From the NCBI RefSeq assembly GCF_002934065.1, contig NZ_CP018049.1:4214501-4278500 (forward strand): DNA of 64,000 bases, read 5' to 3'. The position numbers and the translations under genes were made by a program. The DNA is from Pseudomonas orientalis (lineage in GTDB: Bacteria; Pseudomonadota; Gammaproteobacteria; Pseudomonadales; Pseudomonadaceae). Below the pieces are notes generated by a model. The model did no database searches, had not been told where the DNA came from, and was given only the letters and a program-made list of their open reading frames with translations. Shown piece by piece: positions 16,389 through 25,769 of the stretch (position 1 is the stretch's first letter; every line of letters begins with the position of its first letter).

Positions 16389-17951
16389 TTATTTGTCGGT
16401 CTTGAGGATTTCGTAATCGCGCAGTTTGTTGGCAATGGTGGTGTGGGAAACGCCCAGGCGTTTGCCCAGTTGTCGGCTGCTGGGATGCTCGGCGTACAGG
16501 GCTTCGAGCACGGCCTTTTCAAACCGCCCGACGATTGCGTCCAGCCCACCCTCCAGCGAAAAATCGCCAAGCGGCTGACGCACGCCATAATCGGGCAAGC
16601 GAATATGCTCAACCTTGACTGTCCCGCCTTCGCACAACGACACCGCCTGGAACAGCACATTTTCCAACTGCCGCACATTGCCCGGCCAGTGATAGTGGCT
16701 GAGCTTGTCCATCGCGGCAGGCGCCAATCTGGGCAACGGGCAACCGATCTGCCGGCTGGCTTGATCGAGAAAATGCTCGACCAACGGCGCCAGCCCATCA
16801 AGGCATTCGCGCAACGGCGGAATATGCAACGAAAGTACGTTCAAGCGGTGATACAGGTCCTGGCGAAATTCGCCGCGCGCGCACAGTTCAGACAGATCGA
16901 CCTGGGTCGCGCAGATCACCCGCACGTCGAGGTACACCTCTTCATCGCTGCCCACGCGACGAAAGCAACCGTCCTGCAAAAAGCGCAGCAATTTGACCTG
17001 CAGGCGTGCGCTCATTTCCCCTACGCCGTCGAGAAACAACGTACCGCCCGCCGTCAGCTCCAACAGCCCCAGCTTGCCTTCGGCCCGGGCGCCTTCGAAT
17101 GCACCGGGGCCGTAGCCGAACAACTCGGTCTCGGCCATCGACTCCGGCAAGCCCGCGCAGTTGAGCGCCATCAATGGCGATTGGCCACGCGGGCTGGCAA
17201 GGTGACAGGCGCGGGCCAGCAATTCCTTGCCGGTACCGGTTTCGCCTTCTATTAATAGAGGCGCATCCAAAGGCGCCATGCGCCGGGCTTCGCGAACCAC
17301 GGCAGCCATCACCCTGGAACTCTGAAAGATGCTGTCGAAGCCGCGCAGTTCCTGCTTGCGTACATTGTAGATACGCTCGCCGACCCGATCGGCGCGGTGC
17401 AGGGTCAACACCGCGCCGGCCATGGCTTCGCTGTCATCGTGTTCGGAGGACTGCAGCGGCGCGATGTCGGCCAGGAACACATCGCCCTTGACCTTGACCC
17501 GCAGGCCATTGATCCGCGACTTGCTCGCCCGCACCAGTTCCGGCAAGTCGAAGTCCTCGGCGTAGCGCGACAGCGGAATACCCGGCACTTCGTCCACACG
17601 CACACCCAGCAACTGCGCCGCCGCCCGGTTGGCCGCGACGATGGAGCCGCCCATGTCGATGGACAGCACCGGAAACTCCAGGGCGCCCAGCAGCGCATTG
17701 AGCTCCATGTGCCGGCGCTCGCTGGGCATCAGCCCTACCCTCTTCACGCCAAACACCCCGCCGATCGCCTCAAACTGCGGGCGCAGTGCCTGGAACTGCA
17801 TGTTCACCAGGTTCGGGCAGAACAGGTAGATGGCATTGCCATGCTCGCCGCCAACCTCGCCCTTGGCGACGTTCACGCCGTACTCCACCAGCAGGTTGAG
17901 GATGTCCCGCAGGATGCCGATGCGGTTCTGGCAGTGCACTTTGATACGCAT
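16389..17951 (-). CDS. phhR: PhhR, TyrR-type regulator of aromatic amino acid catabolism
   Basis: The product has 520 residues. The start MRIKVHCQNRIGILRDIL is the TyrR/PhhR N-terminus; the frame stays open upstream without family similarity. Domains in order are ACT (about 1-75), PAS (about 80-190), AAA+ (about 205-430) and a C-terminal helix-turn-helix (SRQLGKRLGVSHTTIANKL). Walker A is GETGTGKE at 236-243. The sigma-54 contact loop reads GAFEGA at 283-288 instead of GAFTGA, and Walker B reads FLDGVGE instead of FLDEIGD. As in E. coli TyrR, this suggests action with sigma-70 and weak or altered ATPase use. It is divergent from phhA, which it activates with phenylalanine or tyrosine as effectors. 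Confidence 0.95.
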   Translation of the reverse strand: MRIKVHCQNRIGILRDILNLLVEYGVNVAKGEVGGEHGNAIYLFCPNLVNMQFQALRPQFEAIGGVFGVKRVGLMPSERRHMELNALLGALEFPVLSIDMGGSIVAANRAAAQLLGVRVDEVPGIPLSRYAEDFDLPELVRASKSRINGLRVKVKGDVFLADIAPLQSSEHDDSEAMAGAVLTLHRADRVGERIYNVRKQELRGFDSIFQSSRVMAAVVREARRMAPLDAPLLIEGETGTGKELLARACHLASPRGQSPLMALNCAGLPESMAETELFGYGPGAFEGARAEGKLGLLELTAGGTLFLDGVGEMSARLQVKLLRFLQDGCFRRVGSDEEVYLDVRVICATQVDLSELCARGEFRQDLYHRLNVLSLHIPPLRECLDGLAPLVEHFLDQASRQIGCPLPRLAPAAMDKLSHYHWPGNVRQLENVLFQAVSLCEGGTVKVEHIRLPDYGVRQPLGDFSLEGGLDAIVGRFEKAVLEALYAEHPSSRQLGKRLGVSHTTIANKLRDYEILKTDK

Positions 17952-18070
17952 GAAAAGGTCCGAAGGTGAGTAGGCGCCGTGTCTTTTTGCCGCTGGACGC
18001 AGATAGTCGTCAAGATTATGTGACAGTGCGCAAGCTTTTCCCAGCCCAATGCCGCGAAGAGTCACACATC

Positions 18071-18088
18071 CGTAACGAATAGTTTACG
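18071..18088. promoter_or_regulatory. TyrR/PhhR box between phhR and phhA
   Basis: CGTAAC-GAATAG-TTTACG fits the TyrR box TGTAAA-N6-TTTACA with the essential GTAA-N8-TTAC core. A second, shorter inverted repeat, GGTAA-N6-TTACC, follows at 18095-18110. Both lie 100 to 140 bases upstream of phhA and would serve the divergent phhR promoter too. Confidence 0.7.
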
Positions 18089-18207
18089 AAATGCGGTAAC
18101 TTTTCTTACCCATAGACTTTTGAACCCGGTGAAAACTCGCCGCGCGCGGGTTATCAATAGACACACAGCAGGACATAACAAGAACGAATGCCTAGCAGGA
18201 GAGCCGT

Positions 18208-18999
18208 ATGAAGCAGACGCACTACGTGGCCCGCGAGCCCGATGCGCAAGGTTTTATCCACTACCCGCCAGAAGAACATGCGGTGTGGAAGACCCTGATC
18301 ACGCGCCAGTTGAAGGTGATCGAGGGCCGTGCCTGCCAGGAATACCTGGATGGCATCGACAAGCTCGGCCTGCCCCTGGATCGCATCCCGCAGCTGGGCG
18401 AGATCAACACAGTGCTGGCCGATACTACCGGCTGGCAAGTCGCCCGCGTGCCGGCGCTGATCCCCTTCCAGACCTTCTTCGAGTTGCTCGCCAGCAAGCA
18501 GTTTCCGGTGGCAACCTTTATTCGTACCCGCGAAGAACTGGACTACCTGCAAGAGCCGGATATTTTCCACGAGATCTTCGGCCACTGCCCGCTGCTGACC
18601 AACCCCTGGTTTGCCGAATTCACCCACACCTACGGCAAGCTCGGCCTGGCGGCCACCAAGGAGCAACGGGTGTACCTGGCGCGCCTGTACTGGATGACCA
18701 TCGAGTTCGGCCTGGTGAACACACCCGAAGGCCTGCGCATCTACGGTGGCGGCATTCTGTCTTCGCCCAAGGAAAGTGTGTATTGCCTGTCGGATGAGCC
18801 TGAACGCCAGGCGTTCGATCCGCTGGAGGCGATGCGCACGCCCTATCGCATCGACATCCTGCAGCCGTTGTACTTCGTTTTGCCCGAGCTCAAGCGCCTG
18901 TTCGACGTGGCGCAGGAAGACATCATGGGCATGGTCGAGCGTGGTAAGCAGTTGGGCCTGCACGCACCGAAATTTCCGCCAAAGCCCAAGGCTGCTTGA
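18208..18999 (+). CDS. phhA: PhhA, phenylalanine 4-monooxygenase
   Basis: The 263-residue enzyme hydroxylates phenylalanine to tyrosine with molecular oxygen and tetrahydrobiopterin or a related pterin. The iron facial triad is visible as His121 and His126 in IFHEIFGHCP and Glu166 in YWMTIEFGLV. Length agrees with the monomeric bacterial enzymes, which lack the regulatory ACT domain of animal homologues. AGGAGAG lies seven bases before the ATG. It is the first gene of phhABC. Confidence 0.98.
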   Translation: MKQTHYVAREPDAQGFIHYPPEEHAVWKTLITRQLKVIEGRACQEYLDGIDKLGLPLDRIPQLGEINTVLADTTGWQVARVPALIPFQTFFELLASKQFPVATFIRTREELDYLQEPDIFHEIFGHCPLLTNPWFAEFTHTYGKLGLAATKEQRVYLARLYWMTIEFGLVNTPEGLRIYGGGILSSPKESVYCLSDEPERQAFDPLEAMRTPYRIDILQPLYFVLPELKRLFDVAQEDIMGMVERGKQLGLHAPKFPPKPKAA

Positions 19000-19097
19000 G
19001 CTGTGCATTTTCAGGCCAGGTGAGTCTGTTCCCTGGCCCCGCGTTGCTTTAGGGTAACGCCCACTGACCTTCAATCATTCGAATTCAGGACACCTTC

Positions 19098-19454
19098 ATG
19101 ACCACCTTGAACCAAGCCCATTGCGAAGCCTGCCGCGCCGACGCCCCGCAAGTCAGCGATGAAGAACTGCCGGTGCTGATCAAACAGATCCCGGACTGGA
19201 ACATCGAAGTGCGCGACGGCGTGATGCAACTGGAAAAGGTTTTCCTGTTCAAGAACTTCAAGTTCGCCCTGGCCTTCACCAACGCCGTGGGTGAAATCGC
19301 CGAAGCCGAAGGCCATCACCCTGGCCTGCTCACCGAATGGGGCAAGGTCACCGTGACCTGGTGGAGCCATTCCATCAAGGGCCTGCACCGCAACGACTTC
19401 ATCATGGCCGCGCGCACCGATGAAGTGGCCAAGAGCGCCGAGGGCCGCAAGTAA
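19098..19454 (+). CDS. phhB: PhhB, pterin-4a-carbinolamine dehydratase
   Basis: The 118-residue protein carries the dehydratase motif EGHHPGLLTEWGKVTVTWWSH, with the catalytic His pair at the H-H-P and the downstream WWSH. It dehydrates the 4a-hydroxy-pterin produced by PhhA, so the cofactor can be reduced again. It lies 98 bases after phhA and overlaps phhC by one base (TAATG). Confidence 0.98.
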   Translation: MTTLNQAHCEACRADAPQVSDEELPVLIKQIPDWNIEVRDGVMQLEKVFLFKNFKFALAFTNAVGEIAEAEGHHPGLLTEWGKVTVTWWSHSIKGLHRNDFIMAARTDEVAKSAEGRK

Positions 19455-20647
19455 TGCACTTCGATGCGATTGGCCGCGTACCTGGCGATCCGATCCTCGG
19501 GCTCATGGACCTGTATGCCCAGGATGCCAACCCGAACAAGTTCGATCTGGGCGTGGGTGTCTACAAGGACGATCAGGGCCTGACGCCGATTCCAGACTCG
19601 GTAAAACGTGCCGAGCAGCGCCTGGTCGATTCCCAGGTCACCAAGACTTACATCGGCGGTCACGGCGACGCAGCGTTTGGCAGACTGATCAGCGAATTGG
19701 TGCTGGGCGCCGATTCGGCGTTGATCGCCGAACGTCGTGCCGGCGCCACCCAGACACCAGGAGGCACCGGCGCCCTGCGCCTGAGTGCCGACTTTATCGC
19801 CCACAGCCTGCCTGGCCGTGGCGTTTGGCTGAGCAATCCGACCTGGCCGATCCACGAAACCATCTTCGCCAAGGCCGGGCTCAAGGTCAGCCATTACCCT
19901 TACGTGAGCAGCGACAATCGCCTGGACGTGGCGGCGATGCTCGCCACCCTGAACACTGTACCCAAGGGCGATGTGGTGCTGCTGCACGCCTGCTGCCACA
20001 ACCCGACCGGGTTCGACCTGTCCCGGGATGACTGGCGCCAGGTGCTGCAGATTGTGCGCGAGCGCCATTTACTGCCGCTGATCGACTTTGCCTACCAGGG
20101 CTTCGGCGACGGCCTGGAGCAGGACGCCTGGGCGGTGCGCCTGTTTGCCGCCGAGCTGCCGGAAGTATTGATCACCAGTTCGTGCTCGAAGAACTTCGGT
20201 TTGTATTGCGACCGCGTGGGTGCATTGATCGTGTGTGCGGCGGATGCCGAGAAGCTCACGGACGTGCGCAGCCAGCTCGCCAATACGGCGCGCAACCTGT
20301 GGTCGACGCCGCCGGATCATGGTGCAGCTGTGGTGGCGACCATCCTTGGCGATGCCGGGCTCAAACAGCAGTGGAGCGACGAAGTCGAAGCCATGCGTTC
20401 ACGCATTGCGCAATTGCGCGTCGGGCTGGTGGACGCGCTGGCGCCCCACGGCCTGGCTGAGCGGTTTGCGCATATCGGCACCCAGCGCGGGATGTTTTCC
20501 TACACCGGCTTGAGTGCCGAGCAGGTCAGGCAACTGCGGGAGAAGCACAGTGTGTACATGGTCAGTTCGGGCCGGGCCAATGTGGCCGGGGTTGATGCCA
20601 CACGGCTGACGCTACTGGCCCAAGCCATCGCCGACGTCTCAAGCTGA
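19454..20647 (+). CDS. phhC: PhhC, aromatic amino acid aminotransferase
   Basis: The 397-residue PLP-dependent class I aminotransferase begins MHFDAIGRVPGDPILGLMDL. The PLP-binding Lys is in ITSSCSKNFGLYCDRVG, and the family segment HACCHNPTGFDLS is present. It converts tyrosine to 4-hydroxyphenylpyruvate, completing the phenylalanine-to-homogentisate entry route. The start overlaps the phhB stop. A REPIN lies 18 bases after the stop and may end or stabilise the transcript. Confidence 0.95.
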   Translation: MHFDAIGRVPGDPILGLMDLYAQDANPNKFDLGVGVYKDDQGLTPIPDSVKRAEQRLVDSQVTKTYIGGHGDAAFGRLISELVLGADSALIAERRAGATQTPGGTGALRLSADFIAHSLPGRGVWLSNPTWPIHETIFAKAGLKVSHYPYVSSDNRLDVAAMLATLNTVPKGDVVLLHACCHNPTGFDLSRDDWRQVLQIVRERHLLPLIDFAYQGFGDGLEQDAWAVRLFAAELPEVLITSSCSKNFGLYCDRVGALIVCAADAEKLTDVRSQLANTARNLWSTPPDHGAAVVATILGDAGLKQQWSDEVEAMRSRIAQLRVGLVDALAPHGLAERFAHIGTQRGMFSYTGLSAEQVRQLREKHSVYMVSSGRANVAGVDATRLTLLAQAIADVSS

Positions 20648-20664
20648 AGACACAGGAATTAAAA

Positions 20665-20756
20665 ATGTGGGAGGGGGCTTGCCCCCGATGGCAGTGGATC
20701 AGCCAGCTTATATTTAGCTGACCCACCGCTATCGGGGGCAAGCCCCCTCCCACATT
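20665..20756. repeat. REPIN
   Basis: This is an inverted pair of the GTGGGAGGGGGCTTGCCCCCGAT element, with about 45 bases between heads, in the convergent space between phhC and the LpxH-like gene. The core includes a TCAGCCAGCT/AGCTGACCCA imperfect stem. Confidence 0.95.
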
Positions 20757-20772
20757 TGACCCAGTCAAGACT

Positions 20773-21582
20773 TCAGGTTGTGACCCTCTCAGCCTTAAGC
20801 AGTGCCTCTTTGGCCTGCGCATCCGCCAACCGATACAGCTCGATATGCCCATCCCAGTGCTCGATCAACGCCGTGCACGACTCCACCCAATCCCCGCAGT
20901 TCAGGTAATCCACCTCGCCCACCTTGCGAATCTCGGCATGATGGATATGCCCGCACACCACGCCGTGCAACTCGCGCTTGGTCACCTCGTGGGCGATGGC
21001 CTCTTCGAAATCGCTGATAAAACTCACGGCGGTTTTCACCTTGTGCTTCAAGTACGCCGACAGCGACCAATAACCGTAGCCATAGCGCGCGCGCCAGTGA
21101 TTGAGCCAGCGGTTCAGCGTCAGGGTGAATTCGTAGGCCGAGTCGCCAAGGAAGGCGAGCCAGCGGTGATAGCGTGTGATCACATCGAACTGATCGCCAT
21201 GAATCACCAGCAGATGGCGGCCGTCTGCGGTCACGTGCACCGCCTCGTCCACCAACTGGATATTGCCCAGGATCAGCTTGGAGTAGCGCCTTAGAAACTC
21301 GTCATGGTTACCGGTGACATAGATCACCTCGGTGCCGCGCTTGGCCATGGTCAGCAGGCGACGGATCACGTTGGTGTGAGCCTGGGGCCAATACATGCCG
21401 CCACGCATTTTCCAACCATCGATAATGTCGCCCACCAGGTACACCTTGTCGGCGTGGTAACCCTTGAGAAACTGCGATAGATGCTCGGCCTGGCAGTCCC
21501 GAGTGCCCAGATGCACGTCGGAAATCCACAGGGTTCGCACCCGTTGCTTGCGGCTGGGCTTGGCGAATTCGGCACGGGTCAT
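20773..21582 (-). CDS. LpxH-like calcineurin-type phosphoesterase
   Basis: The product has 269 residues. The start MTRAEFAKPSRKQRV is preferred over a much longer open frame that shadows the divergent EamA gene. The metallophosphoesterase motifs are in order: DVHLG, GDIIDGWKM, GNHDEF, IHGDQFD and GHIHHAE. These bind a two-metal centre. The family cleaves UDP-2,3-diacylglucosamine or related pyrophosphates at the inner membrane. Several Pseudomonas species have this second LpxH-type protein besides LpxH, and true LpxH is about 240 residues, so I leave the symbol blank. It is divergent from the EamA transporter. Confidence 0.88.
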   Translation of the reverse strand: MTRAEFAKPSRKQRVRTLWISDVHLGTRDCQAEHLSQFLKGYHADKVYLVGDIIDGWKMRGGMYWPQAHTNVIRRLLTMAKRGTEVIYVTGNHDEFLRRYSKLILGNIQLVDEAVHVTADGRHLLVIHGDQFDVITRYHRWLAFLGDSAYEFTLTLNRWLNHWRARYGYGYWSLSAYLKHKVKTAVSFISDFEEAIAHEVTKRELHGVVCGHIHHAEIRKVGEVDYLNCGDWVESCTALIEHWDGHIELYRLADAQAKEALLKAERVTT

Positions 21583-21724
21583 GGGAGTCCCTCGACGCTG
21601 TTTTCGCGAGCTTGCGCCCTGGCGGTGAATAGCCCATGACAGCGGCGCGTCAGTCTGATGACAGCGCATTGCCCGGCAGGCGTTGTAGACTGCGCCCCTG
21701 TTACCCCTTGGTTCAAGGATCGCA

Positions 21725-22606
21725 ATGACTCCCCGCTCAGCCCTCGGCGCCCTGCATATCGGCGCATTGATGTTCGGCCTTACCGGCGTGTTCGGCAAAC
21801 TGGCGGCCGCCTCGCCGGCCATCATCGTATTCGGGCGTGCCGCGTTTGCGGTGATTGCCCTGGCGGTGTTCGCGCGCTTTGCCAGCAATGCGCCGTGGAA
21901 ACAACTGCAGATGCGCGACTGGCGCCGCCTGCTGGTCAGCGGCGTGCTGCTTGCCGCGCACTGGGTGACCTTCTTCATCGCCGTCAAGGTCGCCGGGGTG
22001 GCGGTGGCGACCCTGGGGTTTGCTGCCTTCCCGGCGTTTACGGTGGTGCTTGAAGGGCTGATCTTCCGCGAGCGGATTCGCGCCAATGAAATGGTGCTGG
22101 TAGCGCTGGTCAGCATCGGCCTGGTGCTGGTGACCCCGGACTTCAACCTGGCCAGCGAAGCCACGGGCGGCTTGCTCTGGGGCATCGCATCAGGGCTGCT
22201 GTTCGCCTTGTTGTCATTGAACAACCGCGCCAGCTCCGGACGCATTCCAGCGGTACAGGCCGCGCTGTGCCAGAACGTGGTGGTCGCGGTCTGCCTGTTG
22301 CCCGTGGCGGCGCCGGGGCTGGCGGATGTGCGCGCCCTGGACTGGCTGTGGATCGGCCTGCTCGGGGTGTTCTGTACGGGCCTTGCCCACAGCCTGTTCG
22401 TCGCCAGCCTGGCCGTGATCAAGGCGCGCACCGCCTCGGTGGTGTTTGCCATGGAACCGGTCTATGGCATCACGGTGGCCTGGCTGCTGTTTGCCGAAAC
22501 GCCCACCCTGCGCATGCTGCTGGGTGGCGCGTTGATCATCGTCGCCATAGTGCTGTCCGGCCTGATGGGCAGCGCGAGCCAGGGCAGGCAGCCGCAGGCG
22601 ACCTGA
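21725..22606 (+). CDS. EamA/DMT family transporter
   Basis: The 293-residue membrane protein has ten predicted hydrophobic helices arranged as two EamA repeats. The second repeat begins near residue 150 (GGLLWGIASGLLFALLSLNN). The conserved Glu-Pro of the second repeat (VVFAMEPVYGITVAW) is present. Members export amino acids or other small metabolites, and the substrate cannot be read from sequence. It ends two bases before the convergent SelT/W/H gene. Confidence 0.9.
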   Translation: MTPRSALGALHIGALMFGLTGVFGKLAAASPAIIVFGRAAFAVIALAVFARFASNAPWKQLQMRDWRRLLVSGVLLAAHWVTFFIAVKVAGVAVATLGFAAFPAFTVVLEGLIFRERIRANEMVLVALVSIGLVLVTPDFNLASEATGGLLWGIASGLLFALLSLNNRASSGRIPAVQAALCQNVVVAVCLLPVAAPGLADVRALDWLWIGLLGVFCTGLAHSLFVASLAVIKARTASVVFAMEPVYGITVAWLLFAETPTLRMLLGGALIIVAIVLSGLMGSASQGRQPQAT

Positions 22607-22608
22607 CG

Positions 22609-22896
22609 TCACTGCGTGCGGTCGTTATGCCCCAGGTCGCGCTGCGGGTCGATCTGATCGCGCACACGCTGCTTGAGCACCTTGGCTTCCGGAAAACCGC
22701 CATCGGCCTTGCGCTCCCAGATCTGTACAGCGTCGCAGGTGATACGAAACGCGCCGCCGGTTGACGGCTCCAGCGACACCCTGCCCAGGTCCTCGGCAAA
22801 CGTACTCAACAATTCCTGGGCCAGCCACGCGGCACGCAGCAGCCACTGACACTGGGTGCAATAGGTGATCACTATCTCGGGTCTGCTGGCGGACAT
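22609..22896 (-). CDS. SelT/SelW/SelH family (Rdx) thioredoxin-fold protein
   Basis: The 95-residue protein begins MSASRPEIVITYCTQCQWLL. Its CTQC motif is at the redox position where animal homologues have selenocysteine in CxxU. The remainder (FRITCDAVQIWERKADGGFPEAKVLK) matches the family fold. Function is uncertain; a thiol redox role is inferred from the family. Confidence 0.88.
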   Translation of the reverse strand: MSASRPEIVITYCTQCQWLLRAAWLAQELLSTFAEDLGRVSLEPSTGGAFRITCDAVQIWERKADGGFPEAKVLKQRVRDQIDPQRDLGHNDRTQ

Positions 22897-22979
22897 AACG
22901 TGAAAGGCTCCTGGGTGACGGCTTGGGCGGATCGAGTGGCTATAATACCGGCCTTTATCGCCCAGCCTCGAGATTGATG

Positions 22980-25169
22980 ATGCGCCGCCTGTTGTCCTGC
23001 CTGTTCCTGTGCCTGCTTCCCCTTCTCGCCGACGCCGTTGAAAGCCCGCGCCCGAAAATCGGCCTGGTGCTGTCCGGCGGCGCCGCCCGTGGCCTGGCGC
23101 ATATCGGCGTGCTCAAGGCGCTGGAAGAACAAGGCATCCAGGTCGATGCGATTGCCGGCACCAGCATGGGCGCGGTGATTGGCGGGTTGTACGCCTCGGG
23201 CTACAAGATCGACGAGCTGGAAAAGCTCGCCCTCGGTATCGACTGGCAACAGGCCTTGTCCGACGCACCGCCCCGGGAAGACGTGCCGTTCAGGCGCAAA
23301 CAGGATGACCGCGATTTCCTGGTCAAGCAGAAACTCAGCTTCCGCGACGACGGCAGCCTCGGCCTGCCACTGGGCGTGATCCAGGGCCAGAACCTGGCGC
23401 TGCTGCTGGAAAGCATGTTCGCCCACAGCAGCAACACACGTAACTTCGACAAGCTGCCGATTCCGTTCCGCGCCGTGGCCACCGACATCACCACAGGCGA
23501 AAAAGTCGTGTTCAGCAAGGGCCACCTGCCCCAGGTGATACGCGCCAGCATGTCGATCCCCGCGGTATTCGCTCCGGTTGAGCTGGACGGGCGCCTGCTG
23601 GTCGACGGCGGCATGACCGACAACATCCCCCTGGACGTGGCGCGGGAAATGGGCGTGGACATCGCCATCGTGGTGGACATCGGCACGCCGTTGCGCTCAC
23701 GCAAGCAATTGGCGACCGTGGTCGATGTGCTCAACCAGTCGATCACTCTGATGACCCGGCGTAATTCCGAGGAACAACTCAAGGCCTTGCACCCCAGGGA
23801 CGTGTTGATCCAACCGCCCCTGGCGGCCTACGGAGTGACCGATTTCGGACGCGCCAAAGACATGATCGACGCCGGCTACCGCGCCACTCGCGCCCTTGAC
23901 CTGCGCCTGGCGCACCTGCGCCCCGCCGAGCCTGTCGACCCGCAACTGACCGCCGCCCGCACGCCGGGCGAGCGCACCCCGATCATTACCGCAATCGACG
24001 TGGAAAACGACTCCAAGGTCAGCGACGACGTGATCCGCTACTACATTCGCCAAGGATTGGGCGAACCGCTCAACCTTGGCCGCCTGCAATCGGACATGGG
24101 CACGCTGTACGGCCTGGATTACTTCGAGCAGGTGCAATACCGCGTGGTGAAAAAGGGTAAGGACAATACCCTGGTCATCAGCGCGCGCGGCAAGCGCAGC
24201 GGCACCGACTACCTGCGTCTGGGGCTGAACCTGTCGGATGACATGCGCGGCGACAGCGCCTTCAACCTCGGCGCCAGTTACCGGGTGAACGGGATCAACC
24301 ACCTCGGCGCCGAATGGCTGACGCGGGTGCAGATCGGCGACCGGCAGGAGCTGTACAGCGAGTTTTACCAACCAATGGACACCGGCTCGCGCTACTTCAT
24401 CGCGCCCTATATCCGGGCTCAGGCGCAGAACGTCGAGCTGACCCTGGACAACGACCCCATCTCCGAATACCGGCTGGAGCGCTACGGTTTCGGCCTGAAC
24501 GTCGGGCGGCAGATCGGCAACAGCGGCGAGATCCGCTTCGGCGTGGGAGAAGCCTGGGGCAAGGCGGACGTGCGCATCGGCGACCGCGACCTGCCGAGCG
24601 TGAGCTTCAGCGAAGGTTTCTATGAGTTGAAATACTCGTTCGATTCTTTCGATAACGTCTACTTTCCGCACACCGGCGAAGACATCGGCCTGGCCTTCCG
24701 TGAGTTCGCGCCCGGACTGGGTTCGGACCAGCGCTACCGCCAATGGGAGTTCAAGCTGGACAAAGCCATGAGCCACGGCCCCGACACCCTGATCCTCGGT
24801 GGCCGCTACGGACGCACCCTGGATGATTCGGATGTGGTGGTGTCCAGCTTCCTGCTGGGCGGCGCGCGACAATTGTCAGGCTTTCGCCAGGACGCGATCT
24901 CGGCCCAGAACATCAGCCTGATGCGCGCGGTGTACTACCGCCGCCTGACGCCACGCTCGTACCTGCCGCTGGATTTTCCGCTGTACCTCGGCGCCTCGGT
25001 GGAACGCGGCCGGGCATGGAACAATGACAACGAATTCGACAGCGGCTATATCAACGCGGCGAGCATTTTCCTCGGCTTTGATACGCCCCTGGGGCCGTTG
25101 AATTTCAGCTATGGGTTCAATGATGACAACCAGAAGGCGGTGTACCTGAACCTCGGGCAGACTTTCTGA
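22980..25169 (+). CDS. plpD: PlpD-type patatin phospholipase with POTRA and beta-barrel (type Vd autotransporter)
   Basis: The product has 729 residues. The start MRRLLSCLFLCLLPLLADA gives a clean Sec signal peptide; the ATG one codon earlier is equally possible. The patatin domain shows the oxyanion loop SGGAARG (32-38), the nucleophile Ser62 in GTSMG and Asp209 in VDGG. A POTRA segment follows (about residues 325-400), then a C-terminal Omp85-like beta-barrel ending in YLNLGQTF. P. aeruginosa PlpD has the same size and architecture and is a secreted class A phospholipase. TATAAT at 22941-22946 is a possible -10. The gene is followed by a REPIN. Confidence 0.92.
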   Translation: MRRLLSCLFLCLLPLLADAVESPRPKIGLVLSGGAARGLAHIGVLKALEEQGIQVDAIAGTSMGAVIGGLYASGYKIDELEKLALGIDWQQALSDAPPREDVPFRRKQDDRDFLVKQKLSFRDDGSLGLPLGVIQGQNLALLLESMFAHSSNTRNFDKLPIPFRAVATDITTGEKVVFSKGHLPQVIRASMSIPAVFAPVELDGRLLVDGGMTDNIPLDVAREMGVDIAIVVDIGTPLRSRKQLATVVDVLNQSITLMTRRNSEEQLKALHPRDVLIQPPLAAYGVTDFGRAKDMIDAGYRATRALDLRLAHLRPAEPVDPQLTAARTPGERTPIITAIDVENDSKVSDDVIRYYIRQGLGEPLNLGRLQSDMGTLYGLDYFEQVQYRVVKKGKDNTLVISARGKRSGTDYLRLGLNLSDDMRGDSAFNLGASYRVNGINHLGAEWLTRVQIGDRQELYSEFYQPMDTGSRYFIAPYIRAQAQNVELTLDNDPISEYRLERYGFGLNVGRQIGNSGEIRFGVGEAWGKADVRIGDRDLPSVSFSEGFYELKYSFDSFDNVYFPHTGEDIGLAFREFAPGLGSDQRYRQWEFKLDKAMSHGPDTLILGGRYGRTLDDSDVVVSSFLLGGARQLSGFRQDAISAQNISLMRAVYYRRLTPRSYLPLDFPLYLGASVERGRAWNNDNEFDSGYINAASIFLGFDTPLGPLNFSYGFNDDNQKAVYLNLGQTF

Positions 25170-25184
25170 CACAGCGCAGAGTAA

Positions 25185-25275
25185 ATGTGGGAGGGGGCTT
25201 GCTCCCGATGGCGGTGGGTCAGTCAAAAATGCTCTAACTGAACCACCGCCATCGGGAGCAAGCCCCCTCCCACCT
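25185..25275. repeat. REPIN
   Basis: An inverted REP pair whose heads read CTTGCTCCCGAT rather than CTTGCCCCCGAT, with the compensating change in both arms (ATCGGGAGCAAG). It lies between plpD and the convergent marR gene. Confidence 0.95.
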
Positions 25276-25298
25276 TTTGATCTTCAATGGACTTGGAA

Positions 25299-25733
25299 TC
25301 AGGACTTTTCCAGATTCGCCAGGATGTGCCCATGGACACGCATGCATACGCGCAGATCCGCTTCGTCCACCCCAACGAAGAGTTCATGACGCAGTTGCGT
25401 GGCGATGGTCTCGATCTGGTCGATCAACGGGCGGGCGGTGTCACACAGCAGGATACGTTTGGCGCGGCGGTCTTCCACGACCGCCTGGCGTTGCACCAGG
25501 CCCTGGCCTTCCAGGCTGTCGAGCAGACGCGCGAGGGTCGGCCCCTCCACGCCGACGCTTTGTGCCAGCTCACGCTGGGTAGGTGCTTCGGTAAAGCGGG
25601 CCAGGTGCAGCAGCACCAGCCACCGCGCCTGGGACAAGCCCAGCCCCGCCAAACGGCGGTCCAGCTCGGCGCGCCAACCTCGGGACATTTGCGCCAACTG
25701 CATGCCAAAACGGTGTTGATCGGTTAACGGCAT
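25299..25733 (-). CDS. MarR family transcriptional regulator
   Basis: The 144-residue protein has the MarR winged helix. The recognition helix is TQRELAQSVGVEGPTLARLL, and the wing is VEDRRAKRILL. It resembles SlyA-type members. It is convergent with plpD and shares an upstream region with the end of recQ. Inverted repeats typical of MarR operators lie 37 to 55 bases upstream of its start, so autoregulation is likely. Its target genes are not apparent nearby. Confidence 0.9.
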   Translation of the reverse strand: MPLTDQHRFGMQLAQMSRGWRAELDRRLAGLGLSQARWLVLLHLARFTEAPTQRELAQSVGVEGPTLARLLDSLEGQGLVQRQAVVEDRRAKRILLCDTARPLIDQIETIATQLRHELFVGVDEADLRVCMRVHGHILANLEKS

Positions 25734-25769
25734 AAAAAACTCATGATTTAGACTGAAAATAAAGTGTGG

